Shown here: positions 5,707 to 10,800 of the stretch, piece by piece
Position numbering within the stretch: the first letter of the stretch is position 1
How the letters are laid out: each line of letters opens with the position of its first letter
Assembly (NCBI GenBank): GCA_003151595.1
Contig: PLXW01000048.1
Coordinates: 76,853-87,652, forward strand
Source: Myxococcales bacterium
Lineage (GTDB): Bacteria > Myxococcota > Polyangia > Polyangiales > Polyangiaceae
Length of the DNA: 10,800 bases
Reading direction: 5' to 3'
Translations under genes and position numbers: made by a program
The notes under the pieces: generated by a model
What the model saw: only the letters and a program-made list of their open reading frames with translations
Told to the model about the DNA's origin: nothing
The model's database searches: none

Positions 5707-6546
5707 ATGGTCCACGCACACGCAGCTCCTGCGCTCACGACGCTCCCGCTCAACACGGGTCGTCCCATCCCGCAGCTCGGTCTCGGTGTCTGGCAGTCGC
5801 CGCGCGGAGAAGGGACGCGCGAGGCGGTGCGCACGGCGCTGCGACTCGGGTATCGGCACGTCGATACGGCGCGCATCTATGGCAACGAGCACGACGTCGG
5901 CGAAGGGGTTCGCACGAGCGGCGTCGCGCGCGGAGACGTGTTCGTCACCACCAAGCTGTGGAACGACGACCAGGGGTTCGACTCGACGCTCCGCGCGTTC
6001 GACGCGAGCCTCGCGCGCCTGGGGCTCGACTACGTCGACCTCTACTTGATCCACTGGCCCGTCGCCGGGAAGCGCGTCGACTCCTGGCGCGCGCTGGAGC
6101 GCATCTTCGAGGAGAAACGCGCGCGCGCGATCGGGGTGAGCAATTTCCTGGTGCCGCATCTCGAGGAGCTGCTGGCGAAGGCGAAGGTGGTGCCGGCGGT
6201 GAATCAGATCGAGGTGCATCCGTTCTTGCAGCAGAGAGACACGCGCGCGCTGTGCAAGACGCGCGGGATCGTGGTGGAGGCGTACAGCCCGCTGACGCAT
6301 GGAGGGCGGTTGAACGATCCGCGCGTGAGCGAGGTCGCCAAGCGCGTCGGGAAGACGAACGCGCAGGTGCTGCTGCGATGGGGCGTGCAGCACGGGATGG
6401 TGGTGCTGCCGAAGTCCGTGAACGAGGGGCGGATCGCGGAGAACGGGGCGATCTTCGACTTCGCGCTGGATGGGGACGCGATGGGGAGGTTGGACGCGCT
6501 GGAAGCGGGGATGGCGACGGGGTGGGATCCGAGGGAGCAGAAGTGA
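5707..6546 (+). CDS. Aldo/keto reductase
   Basis: A 279-residue NADPH-dependent oxidoreductase of the aldo/keto reductase superfamily, a single (beta/alpha)8 barrel. The catalytic tetrad is complete: D53, Y58 (DTARIYGNE), K83 (TTKLW) and H116 (LIHWP). Other signatures are IGVSNF (about 137-142), NQIEVHPFLQQ (substrate-pocket loop) and VLPKS (cofactor-phosphate binding). The overall style, with RHVDTARIYGNE and SPLTHGGRL, is that of the bacterial 2,5-diketo-gluconate reductase/methylglyoxal reductase group. These reduce aldehydes and ketones in the cytosol; the actual substrate cannot be told from sequence. ATG 5707 has an excellent GGAGG site 6 nt upstream. The gene stands alone on the plus strand and ends 17 bp from the convergent CPBP protease gene. 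Family call is firm. Confidence 0.93.
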   Translation: MVHAHAAPALTTLPLNTGRPIPQLGLGVWQSPRGEGTREAVRTALRLGYRHVDTARIYGNEHDVGEGVRTSGVARGDVFVTTKLWNDDQGFDSTLRAFDASLARLGLDYVDLYLIHWPVAGKRVDSWRALERIFEEKRARAIGVSNFLVPHLEELLAKAKVVPAVNQIEVHPFLQQRDTRALCKTRGIVVEAYSPLTHGGRLNDPRVSEVAKRVGKTNAQVLLRWGVQHGMVVLPKSVNEGRIAENGAIFDFALDGDAMGRLDALEAGMATGWDPREQK

Positions 6547-6563
6547 TCTGATGCTGCCTGGAG

Positions 6564-7379
6564 CTACACCTGCGTTGCCAGGATCGTGAAGATCGTCACG
6601 TCGGCAAACACGTGCGCGATCCACGGAGCGAGCATCCCGTGCGAGCGTCGGCGGACCGCGCCGAGCATGAGCCCGTAGATCGCGGCGAGACCCACGCCGA
6701 CGATCCCGCGCGGGAAGCCGCGAAGGTGGAGGCACCCGAAGGCGATCGCTTGCAACACGAGCGGCGCGACGCTCACGCCGAACGCGTCGTCGAGCGCCTC
6801 CTGGACGACGCCTCGATAGACCGCTTCCTCCGCGACCGCGTTCGCGGAGGCGAAGGCGAGCGCCGCGAAGGGGAACGCCCAGAGGGGCATCGATGGGATC
6901 ATTCGACGAAGGTCGGACACGTCGGGATGAAACAAAACGAACCATCCGATGAGCGCCGTCGCGGAGGTGAGGACGATCGCGGCGATGAGCGCGATCGTGG
7001 TCCGGTCGATCACGCCGCGGCGCAGCCACGGAAACGCGGGGCGGAGCCACGGTAGGCCGCGCGCCATGAGCGGGAGGACGAGGAGCCCAAGGAGGAACGT
7101 CAGCGGCCACGGGATGTTCGTGGGGAGATAGACGACGAGCTCGCAGGCAGCGCCGACGATCGAGAGGCGCGCTGCGGACGGCCAGCGCATGACCAGCGCG
7201 ATCACCGCGCAGGCGCCCATGCCCGCGACACCGGCCCACGCCAGCGGCGTGCGAAAGAGCGGCGTGAGGCAGAGCAGGGCGAAGCCGGCGAAGAGGCAGC
7301 TCCGCTCGGCGCGGCTCATGCGCGATCCGTTCGGCGCGACGTCCGGGCCGCCCGCGTGTGGTCGTGCGAGCTCGCCCAT
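6564..7379 (-). CDS. CPBP-family intramembrane metalloprotease
   Basis: A 271-residue multi-pass membrane protein with about seven to eight helices. All three CPBP (CAAX protease/bacteriocin-processing) motifs are present: E184-E185-AVYR189, the F214-GCLH218 motif, and H256-VFAD260. These build the intramembrane glutamate/histidine active site of Rce1-like and related proteases, so the enzyme should be active. Bacterial members mature or degrade membrane-anchored substrates; myxosortases that process MYXO-CTERM tails also come from this superfamily, but I cannot place this one among them. Start choice is uncertain: ATG 7379 and GTG 7421 both lack a strong ribosome binding site, and ATG 7319 would also leave the first helix intact. 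It lies 60 nt downstream of the bis-histidine membrane gene on the same strand and converges with the aldo/keto reductase. Confidence 0.85.
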   Translation of the reverse strand: MGELARPHAGGPDVAPNGSRMSRAERSCLFAGFALLCLTPLFRTPLAWAGVAGMGACAVIALVMRWPSAARLSIVGAACELVVYLPTNIPWPLTFLLGLLVLPLMARGLPWLRPAFPWLRRGVIDRTTIALIAAIVLTSATALIGWFVLFHPDVSDLRRMIPSMPLWAFPFAALAFASANAVAEEAVYRGVVQEALDDAFGVSVAPLVLQAIAFGCLHLRGFPRGIVGVGLAAIYGLMLGAVRRRSHGMLAPWIAHVFADVTIFTILATQV

Positions 7380-7438
7380 GGAAGCGCGTTCTAGTCGTCC
7401 GGTCGGGCGCTCGGTAGTCACCCGTTCGCGTGACGCGA

Positions 7439-7852
7439 CTACGAAACGAGGACCAGCGCCGTGACGTGCGCGGCGACGGTCACGGCGATCGTCAGCGCGA
7501 AGGCGACGTGCAACCGCCGGATCCGCACGCGATCGCGGAGGCGCGGATTGCGAAGTCGCAGCCCGACGCCGACGTGCGCGAACAAGACGAAGAACGCGAC
7601 GATCGCGGGGAGAATGGCGGTCATCCCTCCGCGGATCGCGGCGGGCGAGCCGAGCGAGGGGAGCGTCGCGAAGGTGTGAAGGAGGGCCATCGCGGTCGCG
7701 GAGAGGCCGAGGACCAGGTGCGTGGTGATCGTGCGCGACGTGGGGATCGCGCGGCGCTGCGCGAAGAGGCGGTGGGCGAGGGGGACGAGCGCGGCAGTGA
7801 GGATCAGCGCGGCGGCGAGCCAGCCGGTGGTGGAGGCGAGACTGGGTTCCAT
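7439..7852 (-). CDS. Four-helix membrane protein, possible bis-heme cytochrome
   Basis: A 137-residue protein with four predicted membrane helices, at about 8-28, 44-63, 77-98 and 114-136. Helix 2 carries H45 and H59, and helix 4 carries H115 and H129, each pair being HX13H; H93 lies in helix 3. Paired histidines 13-14 residues apart on two helices are how b-type cytochromes and ferric-reductase-like proteins hold two stacked hemes across the membrane, so heme binding is a reasonable inference. The protein is smaller than the six-helix ferric reductase domain and I do not recognise its family. ATG 7852 begins only 5 nt after a relic stop codon of a zinc-ribbon gene tail (7858-7860). A GTG at 7873 in frame would start inside that 24-bp repeat. 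The CPBP protease follows downstream on the same strand. Confidence 0.7.
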   Translation of the reverse strand: MEPSLASTTGWLAAALILTAALVPLAHRLFAQRRAIPTSRTITTHLVLGLSATAMALLHTFATLPSLGSPAAIRGGMTAILPAIVAFFVLFAHVGVGLRLRNPRLRDRVRIRRLHVAFALTIAVTVAAHVTALVLVS

Positions 7853-7858
7853 CGCCGT

Positions 7859-7882
7859 TACTTCTCGTACCACTCTTCGTGG
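7859..7882. repeat. 24-bp direct repeat, left copy (relic gene tail)
   Basis: This 24-bp stretch is identical to 9056-9079. On the minus strand it still reads H-E-E-W-Y-E-K followed by a TAA stop (7858-7860), exactly the C-terminus of the zinc-ribbon protein at 9055-9405. Upstream of it the frame diverges from that protein at once (GQTG in place of WSP), so only the tail is shared. It ends 6 bp before the ATG of the four-helix membrane gene. Confidence 0.9.
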
Positions 7883-7921
7883 CCTGTTTGACCCCGGCCG
7901 CTCCGCCAGTTATCCACGCCT

Positions 7922-9019
7922 GTGCTCAAAATCCGGACTGCATGCGTCCTCGCGGTGTTCGTGGTCGCGTGCGGCGGCGGCGATCACGCCGGCAACCCGA
8001 GCGACGGCGCTGCTCTCGACTCGACCCTCTCGTCCGACGGCTCGCCCGACGGGACGAGTCCGGGGGACGAGGGCGGGTCGAGCGAGGATGCGGCGGGCGC
8101 ATCGAGCGAAGATGCGGGCGCGTCGAGCGACGATACGGGAGCATCGAGCGACGATACGGGCACGCCGATCGACGACGCGAGCGACGACGTCACCGTCGAG
8201 GACGCGAGCTCGGGTGATGCAGGGTTCGATGCCACGGTCGACGCGAGCTCGGGTGACGCAAGCGTCGACGGCGCTCCTCCGATCAAGGATGCATCGGGCG
8301 TCGACGACGCGCATGCGCAGGACGCGGCACCCGACGCGGACTCCGGCGGGCCGTTCACCGTGTCGAGCCTTCCAGGGCTCGCTCTCTGGCTCGACGCCGC
8401 GAAAGGGGTCACCAGGACGGGGAGCAACGTCTCGCTGTGGGCCGACCAGTCGGGCCATGGAAACGACGCGACCGGCGGCGGCGCCACGCCCCCCTTCTAC
8501 GCCCTCGGCGTGCATGGCTTGCCGACGATCAACAATCAGTATGGTGGAGGTGGCGAAGGCTCGATGGCGATCGGTGTTGCGCCCCGCATCGGCAGCAGCG
8601 AAGTCCTGATCGAGATCGTCGGCGCGATGACCGTCGCGCCGTGCGGCATCTGCAGGCTCCTCACGGCCGATTACATGTGGATCGACATGCTTGGCCCGAC
8701 CGGGCTCGCACCGTCCGTCACGCTCAGTCTCGTCACGACGACCACCATCAACGGAACGTCGATCGGCACGGACCCGCGCCTGATCGGCTTCCGGAGGACC
8801 GGCTCCGGCGCCACGGCGAAGATAGAGCTCCGCGCGAACGGAGCCGTCGATACCTCGGCGATGGATCCAACCTACGGCTATGACCTCGGCGGGGTGAACG
8901 GGCTGCTGATCGGTGGCCGCGGCGTCGGAGCGTACGAGATCATCGTCGTCATCGGGCCAACGTCCGACGCCAACCTCGCGAACCTCGAGACGTACCTGAA
9001 GAACAAGTACGGGCTCTGA
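7922..9019 (+). CDS. Surface lipoprotein with Asp/Ser/Ala linker and LamG-like domain
   Basis: A 365-residue lipoprotein starting at GTG 7922. Residues 1-17 are a short lipoprotein signal (K3, R5, then ACVLAVFVVA and Cys17). Residues 18-142 are a disordered acidic linker rich in Asp, Ser, Ala and Gly, including seven-residue repeats of the GASSDDT type. Residues 145-365 form a beta-rich domain (LPGLALWLDAAKGV...VSLWADQSGHGNDATG...TYLKNKYGL) typical of concanavalin A/LamG-like modules in myxobacterial surface proteins, with a possible disulfide or metal pair CGIC at 241-244. It is probably displayed on the outer membrane and may bind glycans; no enzyme motif is visible. It is the only gene inside the segment bracketed by the 24-bp direct repeats and runs opposite to the genes on both sides. 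No clear Shine-Dalgarno precedes the start. Confidence 0.82.
   Translation: MLKIRTACVLAVFVVACGGGDHAGNPSDGAALDSTLSSDGSPDGTSPGDEGGSSEDAAGASSEDAGASSDDTGASSDDTGTPIDDASDDVTVEDASSGDAGFDATVDASSGDASVDGAPPIKDASGVDDAHAQDAAPDADSGGPFTVSSLPGLALWLDAAKGVTRTGSNVSLWADQSGHGNDATGGGATPPFYALGVHGLPTINNQYGGGGEGSMAIGVAPRIGSSEVLIEIVGAMTVAPCGICRLLTADYMWIDMLGPTGLAPSVTLSLVTTTTINGTSIGTDPRLIGFRRTGSGATAKIELRANGAVDTSAMDPTYGYDLGGVNGLLIGGRGVGAYEIIVVIGPTSDANLANLETYLKNKYGL
8099..8161. repeat. 21-bp tandem repeat, three near-identical copies
   Basis: Three 21-bp units (8099-8119, 8120-8140, 8141-8161) differ at only a few positions, and a fourth degenerate unit lies to the left. They encode GASSED/GASSDDT repeats in the acidic linker of the lipoprotein. 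The length is a multiple of three, so expansion keeps the frame. Confidence 0.85.
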
Positions 9020-9054
9020 GGGGGAGGGGACCGCGGCGGCGCCGCGCGAAGAGG

Positions 9055-9405
9055 CTACTTCTCGTACCACTCTTCGTGGGGGGACCACTGGGTGCAGCGG
9101 AGACACATCGTGTCGTGCCACTGGCGGGTGCACGCGGGGCAGCGCCCGCGCGTGTCGAAGGTGTTCCAGATGTGGAGGCAGGTGCACTGCCAGTGATCGT
9201 GCGCGGAGGGGGTCCAGCGGCACTTGGGGCAGCGGATGCGGGGGGTGCGATCGGCGTCGCGCGTGGGATCGTCGAGGAGGGCGCCGACGTCGGACTCGCT
9301 GTCGTCGCCGTCGCGGCGGGGAGCCTTCGCTTTGGCGCGATCGAGGTTCGACGGCTTAGTCGACCGCTCCACGTGACCTCGTGTCGTCCTCTCCTGCACG
9401 TTCAA
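9055..9405 (-). CDS. Small zinc-ribbon protein with WSPH..WY tail
   Basis: A 116-residue protein with a disordered charged N-terminal third and a zinc-binding C-terminal half: C59-PK-C62, C74-T-C76 with H78, C89-PA-C92 with H97, and C101-LR-C104. It ends with the motif WSPHEEWYEK. The pattern HIWNTFDTRGRCPAC..QWHDTMCLRC is a conserved domain I recognise from many myxobacterial hypothetical proteins; its role is unknown, with two or more structural zinc sites expected. The annotated TTG start at 9405 overlaps the stop of the upstream TPR lipoprotein as TTGA, indicating coupling. Alternatives in frame are GTG at 9399 and GTG at 9372, the latter with a GAGG site 5 nt upstream. Its last 24 bp, reaching into the stop codon, are duplicated at 7859-7882. 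Confidence 0.78.
   Translation of the reverse strand: MNVQERTTRGHVERSTKPSNLDRAKAKAPRRDGDDSESDVGALLDDPTRDADRTPRIRCPKCRWTPSAHDHWQCTCLHIWNTFDTRGRCPACTRQWHDTMCLRCTQWSPHEEWYEK
9056..9079. repeat. 24-bp direct repeat, right copy (3' end of zinc-ribbon gene)
   Basis: Identical to 7859-7882, at a distance of 1,197 bp. Identity begins at the second base of the stop codon (TAG here, TAA in the other copy) and covers the last seven codons of the zinc-ribbon gene. The bases flanking the repeat differ on both sides. Confidence 0.9.
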
Positions 9406-10136
9406 GGCGAGACGGTCGGAGTCGGCGCCGTCTTGCCGCTCCGGCTCCTGATCTGCCCCTCGATCTCGTCGATCTCTTTCGCCGCGTCCTGTCGGTCGCT
9501 CGGATTCGTCGCGACGTACTTTCGGAGGTACTCGAGCGAGTGCTCCAGATCCCCCTCGTCCCGGTACGCGCGGCTGATGTTGTACAGGGCGTTGCCCGCT
9601 GGAATCGCGTCGTTCGCCTCCTTGAGTTTGACGATGCCGGCGTCGTATCGCTTCGCGGAGATCTCGATCATGCCCTCGCCGAAGAGCCGATGCGCGCAGG
9701 CCCGAAGGTCCGGCTGCGACTGCGACGACGAAGGCTTCGCGGCTTCCGTCTCTTCGAGCCCGGCGACCATGGGGCTGACGGACGCCGCATCGCAGGGGCC
9801 GGTGCCAAGGTATTCGCGGTAGTAGCGAATGGCGTCGGGCCGATCCTCGATCTCCTGGTAGGCGCGGCCGATGTTGTACGTGACGTTCCGAGCGGGAACG
9901 AGCTGGCGCGCCTCTTCCAGCCTGGAGATGCCGTCTCGGTAGCGGCAGGCCGCGATGTCAGCCATTCCTTCACGGAAGAGAAGCGAGGCCCGCTGCCGCT
10001 GCTCGACGGTGGCCGAAGGCGCGAGGTCGGATTCCCGGCACGTCGCGCCCGCGACGCTCGGGGGAGGTGCCGCGCGTCCGCTGCACGCGGCGCAAAGGAG
10101 TCCTGCTAGCGCGGCGACACGAAGGGTTGCGTTCAA
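9402..10136 (-). CDS. TPR lipoprotein with two duplicated modules
   Basis: A 244-residue protein starting at TTG 10136, supported by a GAGGT site about 7 nt upstream and by an immediate lipoprotein signal (LRVAALAGLLCAAC, lipid Cys18). Position -3 of the lipobox is Cys15 rather than the usual Leu. Two homologous TPR-like modules follow. Module 1 is about residues 53-114 (LFREGMADI..CRYRDGISRLEEA...YNIGRAYQEI...YYREYLGTGP); module 2 is about 151-212 (LFGEGMIEI..KRYDAGIVKLKEA...YNISRAYRDEG..EYLRKYVATNP). Such proteins sit in the periplasm or on the outer membrane and act as protein-binding scaffolds. The stop overlaps the zinc-ribbon gene start by 4 nt. The frame open to GTG 10319 would put the signal peptide in mid-protein and run through a terminator stem, so it was rejected. 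Confidence 0.82.
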   Translation of the reverse strand: MNATLRVAALAGLLCAACSGRAAPPPSVAGATCRESDLAPSATVEQRQRASLLFREGMADIAACRYRDGISRLEEARQLVPARNVTYNIGRAYQEIEDRPDAIRYYREYLGTGPCDAASVSPMVAGLEETEAAKPSSSQSQPDLRACAHRLFGEGMIEISAKRYDAGIVKLKEANDAIPAGNALYNISRAYRDEGDLEHSLEYLRKYVATNPSDRQDAAKEIDEIEGQIRSRSGKTAPTPTVSP

Positions 10137-10456
10137 GGCTACCTCGCACGCGGCACTGCGAAGCTCGCAGGGCGGCGGGACGTCAGTCTGGGAGATCCTC
10201 GTCCGTCGGGCAACGGCATCGGTGACCGAGACGGGTCGTCGTGGTCCTCTGGGAAAAAGAAAGGCCCGCTCCTCCCCCCGGGTTTTCTCCCCCGAGATCG
10301 AAGCGGGCCTTTGCATCACGTCGCGCCGCGGTCACGAAGGACAGCGCACGCCTCGCTGGATATGCATCCGGCGTATGGATCCCGCGAAGAGTCTCCCCCG
10401 CGCGGGTTGGGTACTGCTTAGGTTGTGGTTCAACGCCGTTCAGCGCGTGTGACGAA
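10137..10456. other. 320-bp intergenic region
   Basis: No gene is seen here. It holds a strong minus-strand terminator-like hairpin (10255-10312) and a 7-bp stem over the next gene's stop codon (10446-10463). It also has a 10-bp perfect palindrome CCCGCGCGGG (10397-10406) and, in 10137-10250, the expected promoter and leader of the TPR lipoprotein, for which no convincing -35/-10 pair is visible. Confidence 0.6.
10255..10312 (-). terminator. Intrinsic terminator, minus strand
   Basis: Perfect 11-bp arms, AAAGGCCCGCT at 10260-10270 and AGCGGGCCTTT at 10302-10312, enclose a 31-nt G/C-rich loop. On the minus strand the stem is followed by TTTCTTTTT (down to about 10254), a proper T-tract, while the plus strand has only TTT then mixed sequence. 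It would end transcripts from the Ala/Lys-rich gene (stop at 10457) before the TPR lipoprotein promoter. Confidence 0.75.
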
Positions 10457-10800
10457 TCACACGGTCTGCGCGGCGTTGCTCGACACCGGCGTGGCCGGAG
10501 TCGCTGTTACGGGCGAAGCGGGAATGACCGCGGGGCTGACCGTGACCGGCGTGCTCGTCGACGCGGTGGCGTCGGGAGTCGTGTCGGTCGCGGGCTTGGC
10601 CTTTGCGGCGGCCTTCGCAGCGGCTTTCGCTGCGTTGGCTGCCTTGCGAGCTTCCCTCTTCGCCTTCTCTTCCGCGATGACTTCGGCGCTCCGCTGCGCG
10701 AAGAACTGTTCGACGGGCGCGAGAGCTGTTTCCAGATCCCCGTTCGTCCTGGCAAGGCGCTTGAGCATCGAATAGTGCACAGTCGCCGCTGCCCAGCTCT
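10457..10800 (-). CDS. Ala/Lys-rich protein, C-terminal part (open to right edge)
   Basis: The frame stays open from the TGA at 10457-10459 to the window edge, so the 5' end is probably outside. If it begins inside, GTG 10780 or ATG 10768 are the candidates, giving 107 or 103 residues. The visible part reads ...YSMLKRLARTNGDLETALAPVEQFFAQRSAEVIAEEKAK, a helical stretch. A long Ala/Lys helix follows (KREARKAANAAKAAAKAAAKAKP, written here only to show composition across about residues 41-63 counted from GTG 10780). The last 45 residues are a Pro/Thr/Ser/Val-rich disordered tail. Ala/Lys-rich tails of this kind occur in DNA-binding histone H1-like proteins and in ribosome-associated proteins, but there is too little here to choose. 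A hairpin spans the stop codon and a terminator lies about 145 bp downstream. Confidence 0.6.
   Translation of the reverse strand, partial: SWAAATVHYSMLKRLARTNGDLETALAPVEQFFAQRSAEVIAEEKAKREARKAANAAKAAAKAAAKAKPATDTTPDATASTSTPVTVSPAVIPASPVTATPATPVSSNAAQTV

Noticed and set aside
5497..7239. 580-codon open frame on the minus strand
   Set aside because: It is antisense to the aldo/keto reductase and out of frame with the CPBP protease. Its Arg-rich translation shows no domain and reflects high G+C at codon positions.
9032..9046. GC-only hairpin CGCGGC-GGC-GCCGCG between the convergent lipoprotein and zinc-ribbon genes
   Set aside because: Six base pairs with no T-tract on either strand. Such stems are frequent by chance in DNA this GC-rich.
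7910..9223. 437-codon open frame on the minus strand
   Set aside because: It is antisense to the lipoprotein with signal peptide and LamG-like domain, and overlaps the zinc-ribbon gene in another frame; its Arg-rich translation has no recognisable feature.
10137..10319. Longer start for the TPR lipoprotein
   Set aside because: It would bury the signal peptide inside the protein and begin inside a terminator stem. TTG 10136 has a good GAGGT site.
10427..10433. GGTTCAA resembling a tRNA T-loop
   Set aside because: No T-stem pairing, anticodon arm or acceptor stem can be formed around it.

Overview
The window is very GC-rich chromosomal DNA with strong third-position G/C codon use and frequent GTG and TTG starts. 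It carries several families typical of Myxococcota: lipoproteins with long Asp/Ser/Ala-rich linkers, a protein with a MYXO-CTERM-like C-terminal sorting signal, a WSPH..WY zinc-ribbon protein, and a sigma factor beside a divergent surface lipoprotein. I infer a Myxococcota bacterium, probably of the class Polyangia. The assignment rests on gene style only, with no marker gene. No rRNA, tRNA, CRISPR array, transposase or integrase was seen.

Left part (1-1935): the N-terminal part of a lipoprotein gene runs leftwards off the edge. Divergent from it is a two-gene unit: a small sigma-70-family factor and, overlapping it by 4 nt, a single-pass membrane protein that is probably its anti-sigma partner.

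Middle left (1952-4551): two complete toxin-antitoxin modules on the minus strand flank two other minus-strand genes. The first is a HigBA/RelE-type pair (toxin first) with a readable promoter whose spacer is an inverted repeat. The second is a MntA/HepT nucleotidyltransferase/HEPN pair. Between them lie a thioredoxin 2 (zinc finger plus WCGPC) and an unknown protein ending in a domain that resembles the UvrD/PcrA C-terminal Tudor domain.

Centre (4603-7852): a small membrane protein and a secreted MYXO-CTERM-like protein with a 27-bp tandem repeat lie on the minus strand. They are followed by a plus-strand aldo/keto reductase, a minus-strand CPBP-family intramembrane protease, and a four-helix membrane protein with two HX13H histidine pairs that suggest bis-heme binding.

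Right part (7853-10800): a plus-strand lipoprotein with a LamG-like C-terminal domain sits between two identical 24-bp direct repeats. One copy is the 3' end of the zinc-ribbon gene at 9055-9405. The other lies just upstream of the four-helix membrane gene and still spells the same C-terminal residues and a stop codon in frame. This looks like the footprint of an insertion or duplication at the 3' end of the zinc-ribbon gene. Upstream of the zinc-ribbon gene, and overlapping it by 4 nt, is a TPR lipoprotein made of two duplicated modules. A 320-bp intergenic stretch with a strong minus-strand terminator follows, then the end of an Ala/Lys-rich protein gene that runs to the right edge.
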